The notes under the pieces are model-generated. The model was given only the letters and a program-made list of their open reading frames with translations. It did not search any database and had not been told where the DNA came from. From Aeoliella sp052161615 (GTDB lineage: Bacteria > Planctomycetota > Planctomycetia > Pirellulales > Lacipirellulaceae): a DNA stretch of 64,000 bases. The position numbers were made by a program, and so were the translations under genes. Within the stretch, counting starts at the first letter, position 1; the number at the start of each line of letters is the position of its first letter. The stretch is from positions 2,976,001 to 3,040,000 of the forward strand of contig NZ_CP197417.1 in NCBI RefSeq assembly GCF_052161615.1, read 5' to 3'. Below are positions 46,792-56,244 of the stretch, in pieces.

Positions 46792-47571
46792 ATGTCCTAT
46801 CTCGATAAACTCTTCAGCTTCGACGGCCAGGTGGCCGTGGTGATTGGTGGTACTGGCGTCTTGTGTGGCGAGATGGCTCAGGGGCTGGGGCAGGCCGGCG
46901 CGCATGTTGTCGTGGCGGGGCGGAGCGAAGAGCGTGGGCTCGCCCGCGTCGAGGCCATCGTCAACGCCGGTGGCAAGGCGTCGTTCGCGTCCGTTGATGC
47001 AATGAGCAAGGCTTCGATTCAGGAACTCTGCGACACCGTGGTCAAGAACCATGGCCGCGTCGACGCGGTGATCAATGGCGCTGGGGTCAACTCGGCAACC
47101 CCCTATTTTGACATCGAAGACGAAGAGTTCGACCGCATTTTGCGGAGCAACCTTTCGGCGGTCCACTACAGTTGCCAAGTGTTTGGCAAGCACATGATCG
47201 ACTCCGGCACGGGCGGCTCGATTCTTAACATTGGCAGCGTGACCAGCTTCCTGCCACTCTCCAAAGTATTCACCTATTCGGCGTCAAAGGCCGCGGTGCT
47301 GAGCCTCACTAAGAACGTGGCCCGCGAGTTCGCTACTAAAGGCGTGCGGGTGAACTGCCTTTGCCCCGGCTTTTTCCCCGCCGAGCAGAACCGTAAAATC
47401 TTAAGCGAAGAACGCGTGACCGACATCATGCGGCACACACCGATGCGGCGATTCGGCGAACCCGGCGAGCTGATCGGAGCGACGCTGCTATTGCTGTCAC
47501 GAACCGCGGGAAGCTTCATCACAGGCGAGGCGATCTACGTCGACGGCGGCTTCACGTCCATGACCATTTAA
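46792..47571 (+). CDS. SDR-family oxidoreductase, D-mannonate oxidoreductase type
   Basis: A 259-residue short-chain dehydrogenase. Cofactor motif VVIGGTGVLCGEMAQGL, NAG-like INGAGVNSATP, catalytic serine in NIGSVTSF and Y-x3-K in TYSASKAAV; the C-terminal ITGEAIYVDGGF is typical. The pattern VIGGTGVLCGEMA is close to D-mannonate/fructuronate oxidoreductase SDRs. It sits between gnd and zwf, with a PfkB kinase at 41-42 kb, suggesting hexuronate intermediates feeding central metabolism. The substrate is inferred. Confidence 0.88.
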   Translation: MSYLDKLFSFDGQVAVVIGGTGVLCGEMAQGLGQAGAHVVVAGRSEERGLARVEAIVNAGGKASFASVDAMSKASIQELCDTVVKNHGRVDAVINGAGVNSATPYFDIEDEEFDRILRSNLSAVHYSCQVFGKHMIDSGTGGSILNIGSVTSFLPLSKVFTYSASKAAVLSLTKNVAREFATKGVRVNCLCPGFFPAEQNRKILSEERVTDIMRHTPMRRFGEPGELIGATLLLLSRTAGSFITGEAIYVDGGFTSMTI

Positions 47572-47585
47572 CAAAATCCCAATGC

Positions 47586-47644
47586 CGAATGACCAATGAC
47601 CCAATCTTCCATTGGTCATTGGGTATTTCGTCATTGGTCATTCG
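47586..47644. repeat. Long hairpin repeat ending six bases before zwf
   Basis: CGAATGACCAATGAC at 47586-47600 pairs perfectly with GTCATTGGTCATTCG at 47630-47644; inside it CCAAT and ATTGG pair around a five-base loop. The CAATGAC/GTCATTG core is a common dispersed intergenic repeat. It fills the gap between the SDR gene and the zwf start and may shield the zwf start region. Confidence 0.75.
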
Positions 47645-47650
47645 AGCCTT

Positions 47651-49102
47651 ATGCCTCACACCATCGTTATCTTCGGCGCTTCGGGCGACCTGACGCAGCG
47701 CAAGCTCATTCCCGCTCTCTACCAACTGCATCGCAAGAAGCGACTGCCGGCGGATACGCGGGTCGTTGGCTTTTCGCGGACCGAGTTCTCGCACGACGAG
47801 TGGCGTAAGTCGCTCGAAGAGAGCACCAAGAAGTTCGCCGGCAAGAACTTCGATGCCGAGTCATGGACCACCTTCGCCCCCAAGGTGTTCTACCACCCGG
47901 GCGACATCGGCAATCTGGAAGATTTCAAAACACTTGGCACCTTTCTCACCGAGATCGAAGGCGACGGCAAAAGCTCTCGCGTTTACTATCTCTCAACAGC
48001 CCCGCGCTTCTACGGCCCCGCGGCCGAGATGCTTGGTGCGGCTGGGCTCGCCGATGAGTCGAATGGCCCGCGACGTGTTGTCATTGAGAAGCCGTTTGGC
48101 ACCGACGGCGAGAGCGCTCGCCAGCTGAACGACGTGGTGCACACCGTGTTCGCCGAGCGGCAGGTCTATCGCATCGACCACTATCTGGGCAAAGAGACCG
48201 TCCAGAATCTGCTCGTGCTGCGTTTCGCCAACACTATTTTCGAGCCGGTGTGGAATCGCAACTACATCGACCACGTCCAGATCACGGTGGCCGAGGAGGT
48301 CACCATCGGCAGCCGCGCCGGGTACTACGAATCCGCCGGCATCGTCCGCGACATGTTCCAAAATCACATTCTGCAACTGCTGATGATCACGGCGATGGAA
48401 GCGCCGGTTCGCTACGCCGCGGACCCCGTGCGTGACGAGAAGGTCAAAGTACTGCAGGCCGTGCGGCCGATGACGCCCGAAATGCTCACCGCCGACACCT
48501 TCCGTGGACAGTACGACGGGTACTTGAAAGAAAAAGACGTCGCCGACAACAGCCAAACCGCCACGTTCGCGGCGATGAAGCTGTGGATCGACAACTGGCG
48601 CTGGAATGGCGTTCCGTTCTTTTTGCGGAGCGGCAAGGCGATGAGTTGCCGGACGACGCAAATCGTCATCCAGTTCCGCCAGCCGCCCCACATGCTCTTC
48701 AGCACCGGCGGGCGGGAGTGCCAGGCCGATCGCTTGGTGATTCAAGTGCAACCTGCCGAAGGCATTCAGTTGCACTTTCAAACGAAGGTCCCCGACCAGG
48801 GCATGCGAATCCGCCAAACCGATCTCGACTTCCGCTACGACCGCGACTTCCCCGGCACGATGCCCGAAGCGTACGAGCGACTTCTGCTCGACGCCCTCGA
48901 AGGCGACGCCAGCCTCTTCGCCCGCGCCGATGAGGTGGAAGCGGCGTGGAAGATATGCGATCCCATCCTTCAGCACTGGGCAAACGAAAACCAGCCGCCG
49001 GTCTATAAATACGAGCAAGGACTCTGGGGTCCGCAGCAGTCGACCGAATGGATGGAAGCCACCGGCCGCGAATGGTTCGACGCGTGCCCCGTGCTGAGCT
49101 GA
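47651..49102 (+). CDS. zwf: Glucose-6-phosphate 1-dehydrogenase
   Basis: A 483-residue enzyme for the first oxidative pentose-phosphate step. The Rossmann motif IFGASGDLTQRKL, FGTDGESARQLN, the catalytic RIDHYLGKETVQNLLVLRFA and the FLRSGKAMSCR region near the C-terminal half are all present. ATG 47651 begins at the conserved MPHTIVIFGASGDL; the frame is open upstream through the hairpin repeat to 47612, which I do not consider coding. No strong Shine-Dalgarno is visible. Confidence 0.97.
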   Translation: MPHTIVIFGASGDLTQRKLIPALYQLHRKKRLPADTRVVGFSRTEFSHDEWRKSLEESTKKFAGKNFDAESWTTFAPKVFYHPGDIGNLEDFKTLGTFLTEIEGDGKSSRVYYLSTAPRFYGPAAEMLGAAGLADESNGPRRVVIEKPFGTDGESARQLNDVVHTVFAERQVYRIDHYLGKETVQNLLVLRFANTIFEPVWNRNYIDHVQITVAEEVTIGSRAGYYESAGIVRDMFQNHILQLLMITAMEAPVRYAADPVRDEKVKVLQAVRPMTPEMLTADTFRGQYDGYLKEKDVADNSQTATFAAMKLWIDNWRWNGVPFFLRSGKAMSCRTTQIVIQFRQPPHMLFSTGGRECQADRLVIQVQPAEGIQLHFQTKVPDQGMRIRQTDLDFRYDRDFPGTMPEAYERLLLDALEGDASLFARADEVEAAWKICDPILQHWANENQPPVYKYEQGLWGPQQSTEWMEATGREWFDACPVLS

Positions 49103-49533
49103 GTCGGTGGCCTCCGCGTAGAGACTCGATCCTTTACGGCGAAGCGTGGCCTGATTTAGTTCGGCACCTGCAAGGCCCCCGTGCGAAACAGGTTTGACTC
49201 GCTGGCCGAGACCTATTTTGCAATGTTGATGACTGAACCGGAGAAAGCATCCGCACCCATCAACACGTAGCTCGCCGGGCAGCTCTCGGACGAAGTTTCG
49301 TCAATTCCCCGGTTTATGACGATCTACAAACGAGATAATCGCCACTACGACCGCGAAGCACAGGCAGAGCACGAGACCGACTTTGCCCAGTTCCAGCAGT
49401 ATCTTCAAAATGTCGTCGGGGTCGTTGATGGCTCAGCTTCTTCCTCTCGAGGGCGTCGATTCGAGATGGCCGCAAATCACAATGTAGCGAATCTCGAGGA
49501 TCAACGCGAACAACGTCGCGTCAAACCGCCAGG
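49103..49533. other. Intergenic with a possible small membrane-peptide remnant
   Basis: No convincing gene. On the minus strand at about 49276-49440 a frame without an ATG reads NDPDDILKILLELGKVGLVL followed by a strongly hydrophobic stretch and SFVDRHKPG, like a one-helix membrane peptide. The missing start codon suggests a remnant or an unusual start. Confidence 0.35.
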
Positions 49534-50790
49534 TTAGTCGCGCACGGGCATCTTTTCGGGCTGCAACTTCGCCTCGGGCTCAAACAACTCCCCTGCCCTC
49601 CCCGTGAGCCACAGGTAGTGATCGCTCGGCACGTCTTCGGTGAGGAACTTCGCAGTGCCAACCGGTGGTGATTTATCGAACTTCAGGATCGCCGTCCCTT
49701 CGTCGAGTTCATCGAACATCGCAATGTACAGTGTCCGCGCACCCGCGCGGCGGTAGTTCCAGCACTGCGACCAGAAGAACTCGCCGCCGCGCCGCGGAAT
49801 TTGATCGAAACGTGCCTCCTCGCCGCGAGTCCGCTGCAAGTTCTGCCAGCTAAAGCCTGGAAACGCAACAGGCAGGTACTCGATGTAGCGCTCGCGACAC
49901 CACGCCGCGTCGTCGATCGCCGTCTTATCGACAAACGTTTTGACTTCCTCCGGCGAACTGACACGCCCCACGGTCCACGGGCTGAGCACGTCGACGGTGT
50001 GTAGTAGCTCGTGCAAACGCGGGTCGGCGATCGCGTCGCGGTCCAGCGTCCGCCAGTAAGTCGGCACCCCCACCATCACGGCGTAGCCCTGTTGCTTGAA
50101 GAACTGAATTAGCCGCGCCCATTCGTCGAGCGCCGGGGGACGGTCCGAAAAGCCGAGGCCCCACAGCGCGACAAGTGGCTGCCCTCGAAACTTGACGTAG
50201 TGCCGGTCGTTGAGGTCCTTCGCGACGCCGAACGACTTCTGCAAATGCTTGAAATCCTCCTCCACCAAGCCGAACTGATCGGGACGCGTTCCACTCAGGT
50301 CGTACATGAGCCCCCACACACGATCGTGCTTCGTTGCCGAACCCTGCACGTTTTGGAGGACTTGATCCATCGCCGTGCGGTGCGTTTCGTCTCGCGTATT
50401 CGCAGAGAACCGTTGCAAGAACACGCCATCGACGCCGTATTCTTTCATCCAGCGAAAGTGCAGGTCGGTCGTCGCTGGCCGGACCGAGCTAAACACCTGA
50501 GCGACCGTGCCATCCTTCTTTCGAAATTCGGTATCGAACCGATCTTCCTCTGGCAGCTCGCTGACGTCGGGCCATAACTCGATGGTTGCGTGCGCGGCAT
50601 CGAACTTCGGGCCCGACGCGTAGTGATGCCACCCACACCCCGAACCATCGGCCGGCACGCGGAACCAACCCTGGTATCCACACATCACCTTGCCGACGAG
50701 TTCCTCATCGCTTCTCGCCTGCAAGCAGGAGATCATCATCGCGAGCAACACCAAAGCACTTCGGCCGGCTAGCTCATACGCCATTCTCAT
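49534..50790 (-). CDS. GH71/99-like exported glycoside hydrolase
   Basis: A 418-residue exported protein. After a signal peptide (SALVLLAMMISCLQARS) the sequence opens KVMCGYQGWFRVPADGSGCG then WHHY, the beginning of the GH71/99-like family often named xylosidase/arabinosidase. Further motifs are MKEYGVDGVFLQRF, VWGLMYDLSGT and the late FFWSQCWNYRRAGARTLYIA, which ends in MFDELDEGTAI. The fold is a TIM barrel; related enzymes cleave alpha-mannan or alpha-1,3-glucan. The true substrate is unknown. It follows the antiporter gene on the same strand with a 22-base gap. Confidence 0.85.
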   Translation of the reverse strand: MRMAYELAGRSALVLLAMMISCLQARSDEELVGKVMCGYQGWFRVPADGSGCGWHHYASGPKFDAAHATIELWPDVSELPEEDRFDTEFRKKDGTVAQVFSSVRPATTDLHFRWMKEYGVDGVFLQRFSANTRDETHRTAMDQVLQNVQGSATKHDRVWGLMYDLSGTRPDQFGLVEEDFKHLQKSFGVAKDLNDRHYVKFRGQPLVALWGLGFSDRPPALDEWARLIQFFKQQGYAVMVGVPTYWRTLDRDAIADPRLHELLHTVDVLSPWTVGRVSSPEEVKTFVDKTAIDDAAWCRERYIEYLPVAFPGFSWQNLQRTRGEEARFDQIPRRGGEFFWSQCWNYRRAGARTLYIAMFDELDEGTAILKFDKSPPVGTAKFLTEDVPSDHYLWLTGRAGELFEPEAKLQPEKMPVRD

Positions 50791-50812
50791 GAAACACCTC
50801 GTCGTGTTGAGT

Positions 50813-52528
50813 TTACCCTTCGTCCACGAGCAGTCCCACCTGCTCGATCATGCCGGCATTATCAATCTGACGAACTCGCAGCGTCACGTCGCGGCAGCGG
50901 ATCACCTGTCCCACCTTCGGAGCATCGACCGAAACCTCGCGGAGCGCCTCGCCCAGCGTAAGGTCGCGCGATACCCCCAGTACAATGCCGTACATCTCCT
51001 CGAACTCCGCCACCGTAATGCTGGCTCGTAAGGGAAACTCGAATCCCACGGGCAGCCCTGCATGGTGCGTTGGGTCGTTGGCGAAGATGCGATCGACCAA
51101 AGGACGCGTGTCGGGCTTCAGCACCAACATCACGTGATCGCCCGGCTCGAGCACTGTATTGCCCTGGGGCGGAATGATTTCACGCTCACGCGCAATCATC
51201 GCGATCACCGCCCCCTGTGGCAGTGCGAGATCACGCACGCGGCGGTGCGCCGTTCGCGAACCAGCACCCACGGTGTAGTCTACAATATCGCCATCCACAT
51301 GCCGCAGCGAACTGATCTCTAACTGAACCGGTGGCACGGGGCGAGCCGGGACTTCCAGCCCCAGCCACCTGGCGACCGTGGGCAAACTCGCCCCTTGGAT
51401 GATCGCGGACATCACCACCACAAAGAACACCACGTCGAAAATCATGCCGGCGTGCGGTGTGTCATACATCAGCGGGAACGTGGCCAGCGTAATCGGCACG
51501 GCTCCCTTCAAGCCCACCCATGAAATGAACACCAGCTCGCGAAGGCTGAATCGAAACGGCACTATGGTCAAGAATACCGCAATCGGACGAGCGACGAAAA
51601 TCAACACCGCTCCCACCAGTAGACCCTGCCATGCCACGTCGAGCAGACGACTAGGAAAGCTCAACAGCCCGAGCACCACGAACATCACGATCTGCGCCAG
51701 CCATGCACTCGCGTCGTGGAACAATCGAATACCACGCTGGAACACGATCCGATTGTTGCCAATCACCAGACCCGCGAGGTAAATCGCGAGGAAGCCACTA
51801 CCGCCGAGCAGAACGGCGAGCCCAAACGTCAGCATGCCCCAGCCCGTGACAAGTATGGGATAGAGCCCCGCCGCGTCGAGATTAATCCAATTAATCAACC
51901 GGACGGCCGCGAAACCGAGCGCGATGCCGACCACCGCTCCTACGATCATCTGACTCGCGAACATCGTCAGCATTCCAACGCCGAGCGTCATCTCGCCCAG
52001 CAACACTTCGATGCAGCCCACCGTGAGAAAGATGGCCATCGGATCGTTCGAAGCGCTCTCGACTTCCAGCACGGACTGCAATCGATTCGAAAGCGACACG
52101 CCCCCCGATCGCAGCACCGAAAACACGGCCGCCGCGTCGGTCGATCCGACGATGCTGCCAATCAAGATGCCTTGCAGCAAGTCGATACCCAAAATCCAGT
52201 GCGCGGCGACCCCCGTCACTAAGGCCGTGATCAACACGCCGGGAACCGCCAGCGCGACCGCCGGCTTCCACACCAGGCGTACCGCTTCGATCGGCGTGCC
52301 AAGCCCACCATCGAAAAGGATGATGGCCAGCGCGATCGTGCCGATGCCGTGCGCGAGGCGAAAGTCTTCGAAGTCGATCCCGCCAATCCCCTCGGAACCC
52401 GCAAGCATCCCCACGGCGAGAAACAGCACCAGCACCGGCATTCCCAGCCGTGCTGAGAGCTTGCTGGAAGCAATGCCCAGCAGGACCAGAATCCCGCCCA
52501 CCAAAATCAGCACGTCTACTGGAAACAA
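50813..52528 (-). CDS. Potassium/proton antiporter (CvrA/NhaP2 type)
   Basis: A 571-residue cation/proton antiporter. About 12 membrane helices cover residues 1-395 with the CPA1 features LFDGGLGTP, GSTDAAAVFSVL and the ion-binding ASNDPMAIFLT. The C-terminal half has an RCK_C/TrkA-C domain (about 400-490; LPQGAVIAMIARERE, EPGDHVMLVL) and a CorC_HlyC-like end (about 500-571; EFEEMYGIVLG). This architecture is that of K+/H+ antiporter NhaP2/CvrA, which exports K+ and guards against over-accumulation. Confidence 0.92.
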   Translation of the reverse strand: MFPVDVLILVGGILVLLGIASSKLSARLGMPVLVLFLAVGMLAGSEGIGGIDFEDFRLAHGIGTIALAIILFDGGLGTPIEAVRLVWKPAVALAVPGVLITALVTGVAAHWILGIDLLQGILIGSIVGSTDAAAVFSVLRSGGVSLSNRLQSVLEVESASNDPMAIFLTVGCIEVLLGEMTLGVGMLTMFASQMIVGAVVGIALGFAAVRLINWINLDAAGLYPILVTGWGMLTFGLAVLLGGSGFLAIYLAGLVIGNNRIVFQRGIRLFHDASAWLAQIVMFVVLGLLSFPSRLLDVAWQGLLVGAVLIFVARPIAVFLTIVPFRFSLRELVFISWVGLKGAVPITLATFPLMYDTPHAGMIFDVVFFVVVMSAIIQGASLPTVARWLGLEVPARPVPPVQLEISSLRHVDGDIVDYTVGAGSRTAHRRVRDLALPQGAVIAMIAREREIIPPQGNTVLEPGDHVMLVLKPDTRPLVDRIFANDPTHHAGLPVGFEFPLRASITVAEFEEMYGIVLGVSRDLTLGEALREVSVDAPKVGQVIRCRDVTLRVRQIDNAGMIEQVGLLVDEG

Positions 52529-52702
52529 AGCACCAATACCCGATCGTTACTTCACGCGCGATCCCCTTTTTCCTGACTCCCTAGTATAGAACTCTCGCCG
52601 CGCCGGGGGCAGCTTGAACAACGGAATTCATTCCGTTTCCAGCTCGGCAGAGCAATCTTGTGTCAATTGCATAGTTCTCCCACCCGCCGCACAAGCTCAC
52701 CT

Positions 52703-52987
52703 CTAGGGTTCCTTCGCTTTCTGCCACAGCTTCCCCTCGTCAGTGGCCAGCCATTTCTTCCCTTCCGAAGTCATCAGCCACACTGGATCGCGTGTCGCGC
52801 GTCTTAGCCACAAATCAAACGGATCTATCACCACAACTGAAAACGCGAACGCGATCAGATAGGAGATCGGAAAGGCCAAGAAGAATACTGCGATAGCCAG
52901 GAAGAACGGCCTGGCGTGGATCGCCAGTTGGACGAACGCAAACAGCGTCACCAGGAAGACCGCAAATTGTAGGAGATGTCGATGCAT
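52703..52987 (-). CDS. Small membrane protein
   Basis: A 94-residue protein from ATG 52987 with two hydrophobic segments (HLLQFAVFLVTLFAFVQLAI and FFLAIAVFFLAFPISYLIAF) and a charged C-terminus (MTSEGKKWLATDEGKLWQKA). I recognise no family. Confidence 0.6.
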   Translation of the reverse strand: MHRHLLQFAVFLVTLFAFVQLAIHARPFFLAIAVFFLAFPISYLIAFAFSVVVIDPFDLWLRRATRDPVWLMTSEGKKWLATDEGKLWQKAKEP

Positions 52988-53786
52988 TCTCGGGATTTGC
53001 ATCTCTGGTGCCACCCTTCCCAAGACAAGCTAGAAACGCCCGTCGGTCATCGAGCACTGACCGCAAGTTGGACGCAGCGAAAACCTCCTGCGAATGTAGC
53101 AATTCTCCCACCAAACCACCACGCGTTGGGTCGCGTTTGGAAGACGGAAAAAGGAAGGGGAAAAGGCCTGAAACATGCCACAAAACTTTTTTCCACTTTC
53201 TTTCAGAATGTGACTAGAAAGTACTCGCGCACCTGTTCCAATGAACATACACCAATTGGATGCTGGTGTGTGTAGATGAAGGAGTAAATGGAACAACTCG
53301 AAACAAAGACAGCGCCAACCGCAGGGTTTGCGAACGGTCGAAATACGCGCTGACGGACGGGCTAATTCTTCGCGTCTTTGCGCCTCTGCGTGAGAAAGGG
53401 AGAAACTGGAACCAATGGCAAAAGAGATCCTTCGGTCGCGGGGGCTCCCTCAGGTTGACACGTGGGGACAGGCTCCGCATTCGGCCTTCCCCCCATCCCC
53501 CTTCCCGCTCCCTCTTCGAACGGTAATGTCGCACTTGCGGTTCCCCCCTGCGACATTATCCAAAACGACCTATAGGCCTGAAGTGGATTTCACTCGACAA
53601 AACACGAGACTTTTTAACGCCCGTGAGAATCGCCCGACAGAATAAAGTCGCACCCAATGAAATATCGCCAAAACCGCGACATTAGTCCCCCGGTTGGCAC
53701 CCCGCCACTCGAAGCGGTGGCACGCCCCAGTTAGAATGCAAGATTCGCGATTGCCCCCGATTATTCGCCCCCTTCCCCACTTCCCC
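52988..53786. other. Intergenic, no gene seen
   Basis: About 800 bases without a convincing gene; several A/T-rich patches are interspersed, and open frames on both strands lack recognisable sequence. The promoter of ribE should be near its end. Confidence 0.35.
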
Positions 53787-54383
53787 ATGTTCACCGGTCT
53801 CGTCCAAACCCTTGCCGAAGTCGCCCAGCTCGCCCCCGAACCCGGTGGCGTGCGGTTGGTGATTCGCGCGCCAGAGTTGGCGGCGACCGCCGCGATCGGC
53901 GCGAGCATCGCCACCAATGGCTGCTGCTTGACGGTCGTCGGCATCGAGGGCGAGCTTTTGGCGTTTCAGGCGGGTGAGGAAACCTTGTCGCGGACGAACC
54001 TGGGCAAGCTCCGCCCGGGCGACCGCGTGAACCTCGAAGGCTCGCTCCGCATGGGCGACGAGATCGGCGGGCACCTGGTTACCGGGCACATCGATGGCCT
54101 TGGCACGGTGGACGAGCGAATCGACGACGCCGAATGGGCCACGTTTTGGTTTCGCGTACCGCGCGAGCTGACGCGCCAGATGGCAAGCAAAGGCTCCGTG
54201 GCCGTCGATGGCGTCAGCCTCACGCTGGTGAACGTCGAAGACGAACGATTTAGCGTCGCCCTAATCCCCCACACGCTCAGCGTCACCACCCTCGGCGGCC
54301 GGCAAATCGGCGACACCGTGAACATCGAAACCGACGTGCTGGCAAAGTACGTCGAGCGTCAACTTAGTCGACCAATTAACTAA
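53787..54383 (+). CDS. ribE: Riboflavin synthase, alpha subunit
   Basis: A 198-residue enzyme that dismutates two 6,7-dimethyl-8-ribityllumazine molecules to riboflavin. Two lumazine-binding repeats are clear: MFTGLVQTL with GCCLTVVGIEG, and GGHLVTGHIDGLG with KGSVAVDGVSLTLVNV. ATG 53787 begins the invariant MFTG. rsmA follows 18 bases later on the same strand. Confidence 0.95.
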   Translation: MFTGLVQTLAEVAQLAPEPGGVRLVIRAPELAATAAIGASIATNGCCLTVVGIEGELLAFQAGEETLSRTNLGKLRPGDRVNLEGSLRMGDEIGGHLVTGHIDGLGTVDERIDDAEWATFWFRVPRELTRQMASKGSVAVDGVSLTLVNVEDERFSVALIPHTLSVTTLGGRQIGDTVNIETDVLAKYVERQLSRPIN

Positions 54384-54401
54384 CCCCCTACCACTGCCTT
54401 A

Positions 54402-55310
54402 ATGCAACCACGACAAACCAAATCGTTCCTCATGCAGCGACTCCGCGAAATCGGAGTCGAGCCCGCTTCGCGGCATGGGCAGAACTTTCTCATCGACCTG
54501 AACCTTGTCGACTTGATCGTCAAGTCCGCCAACCTTGATCGCGAAGACGTCGTGCTCGAAGTCGGCACGGGCACCGGCTCGCTCACCGCAATGATGGCGA
54601 ACCTCGCGGGGCATGTTGTCACTGTCGAGATCGACGGGCACCTATACGAACTTGCCAGCGAGCACCTGCTCGACGACGAGAACGTGACGATGCTGAAGAT
54701 CGACGCCCTGCGAAACAAGAACCACTTCGCCCCCGAAGTGATGCAAGCCGTCGGCGAAGCGCTCGACTCGGTTCCGAACAGCCGACTCAAACTCGTCGCG
54801 AATCTGCCGTACAACGTTGCGACACCAATTCTGTCGAACCTGCTGTCGTGCGAGCACCTGCCGCACTCGATGGTCGCCACGATCCAGAAGGAACTCGCCG
54901 AGCGAATCGTCGCCAAGCCGTGGTCGAAGGACTACAGCGCCTTGAGCGTCTGGATGCAAAGCCAGTGCGACTGCGAAATCGTCCGCATCATGCCGCCGAG
55001 CGTCTTTTGGCCTCAGCCGCGGGTCGACTCAGCGATTATTCGCATCGTGATCAATCACGAAAAGCGGAACTTGATCCCCGATCGACTCTACTTCCATCAG
55101 TTTGTGAAGATGATCTTCATCCATCGGCGAAAGTTCCTGCGGGCCAACATCGTGTCCGCCATGAAGGGGCACCTGACCAAGGAACAGATCGACGTCGTAA
55201 TGGAAGAAATGCAGTTCGGTCCCGACACCCGCACCGAGCAACTCGACGTGGCGACGCTGCTCGCTCTCACCGAGAAAATTCGAGCCCTCGCACCCGATTG
55301 GAAGCTGTAG
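54402..55310 (+). CDS. rsmA: 16S rRNA dimethyladenosine transferase
   Basis: A 302-residue methyltransferase that dimethylates two adenosines at the 3' end of 16S rRNA. It has HGQNFLIDLNLVDLIV, SAM motif I VLEVGTGTGSLT, and motif IV NLPYNVATPI. It is slightly longer than E. coli KsgA, with a C-terminal helical extension. It is probably co-transcribed with ribE. Confidence 0.95.
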   Translation: MQPRQTKSFLMQRLREIGVEPASRHGQNFLIDLNLVDLIVKSANLDREDVVLEVGTGTGSLTAMMANLAGHVVTVEIDGHLYELASEHLLDDENVTMLKIDALRNKNHFAPEVMQAVGEALDSVPNSRLKLVANLPYNVATPILSNLLSCEHLPHSMVATIQKELAERIVAKPWSKDYSALSVWMQSQCDCEIVRIMPPSVFWPQPRVDSAIIRIVINHEKRNLIPDRLYFHQFVKMIFIHRRKFLRANIVSAMKGHLTKEQIDVVMEEMQFGPDTRTEQLDVATLLALTEKIRALAPDWKL

Positions 55311-55377
55311 GTACTTGGCGGAGAGTTGTGTTAGAATGCACCTCTCGGGAGTGGACTTTTCGGAGAGAGACCAAGGT

Positions 55378-55605
55378 ATGGCGTTTATTGAAATGACCGG
55401 TGCGACGCTCGATCGCATCATTAGCGAAGACGAACTGCACCACGACAACCTGGACGAAGCGGGCGTTCGCGAGACGACCATCGTCCGCGTGAATCGGCAA
55501 GGCGACATCGAAGTCCGCCGCCGCGAAGGTTGGGACGTGATCGGCGGCTTGATCGGCGACTTCGAAGACCGCGTAAAAATCGAAACCGGCCTCGACTGGG
55601 CCTGA
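55378..55605 (+). CDS. Small conserved-looking hypothetical protein
   Basis: A 75-residue acidic protein from ATG 55378, with AAGG just upstream. It reads MAFIEMTGATLDRIISEDEL, then TTIVRVNRQGDIEVRRREGW and ends DVIGGLIGDFEDRVKIETGL. Codon use matches core genes and it follows rsmA by 67 bases, so it appears real. Function unknown. Confidence 0.75.
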   Translation: MAFIEMTGATLDRIISEDELHHDNLDEAGVRETTIVRVNRQGDIEVRRREGWDVIGGLIGDFEDRVKIETGLDWA

Positions 55606-55696
55606 CGAGCGAATAATTTCGCCGAGCCCGGTGGAACTTCCAGAAGATGGCGAGCGTCTTAGGTGAGTGGGTGATCTTGTCCCAGGAGCCAGAGCG

Positions 55697-56242
55697 ATGC
55701 GGCGAGTTCCGATATTCCGGCGGGTGGCGGTGGTTTGCTCCAGCCTGACGCTCTTGCTCGGCTTCGTCGCCATGAAAGCGGGGGCACTCAGCGGAGACGT
55801 TAGTGACTCTTCGCCCCAGCCCACCACGGTCAGGATGCACGGCACGAAATCGGCGCCGGTGCACTTTAATGACGGGAGTTTGGTGACGAGCGACGGGTCA
55901 CCGGTGGAGATTCCGAAGAGCATGAAGGAAGCTGCGAGGTTGACGGACGACATCCACGCCTACAGCAGCAAGAGTGCCGTGCCGCTGGTAAGGCCGGCGG
56001 AGCTAAAGGCTCCTACGAGTAATGCAGCGAAAATGGCTCCCCTTGCGCCACCGATGTTGATGCCGAGCACGAAGCGTGCGGAGGTATTTGACAGTTCGTT
56101 CCCCGCGAAACCGGCAAGCGCGACTCCAGCGGCTCCGGTAGTGACGGTACCGAGTTCGAAGTCGATGGCACCGGCGATTGATTTCTCTCCGCCCGCTTCG
56201 AAAGTCGCAGCACCTCAAACCATGAAGGGTAAGGGGGACTGA
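55697..56242 (+). CDS. Proline/alanine-rich exported or membrane-anchored protein
   Basis: A 181-residue protein from ATG 55697 (AGGAG upstream). Residues about 9-32 (RVAVVCSSLTLLLGFVAMKAGA) are a signal peptide or membrane anchor; the rest is low-complexity, rich in Pro, Ala, Ser and Lys (KPASATPAAPVVTVPSS). It is probably unstructured. It ends two bases before the sterol-desaturase gene, so the pair is likely co-translated. Confidence 0.65.
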   Translation: MRRVPIFRRVAVVCSSLTLLLGFVAMKAGALSGDVSDSSPQPTTVRMHGTKSAPVHFNDGSLVTSDGSPVEIPKSMKEAARLTDDIHAYSSKSAVPLVRPAELKAPTSNAAKMAPLAPPMLMPSTKRAEVFDSSFPAKPASATPAAPVVTVPSSKSMAPAIDFSPPASKVAAPQTMKGKGD

Positions 56243-56244
56243 GC

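Noticed and set aside
49316..49537. A 73-codon plus-strand frame between zwf and the GH71/99-like gene
   Set aside because: No ribosome-binding site or family; the opposite strand gives a more protein-like, though startless, membrane segment.
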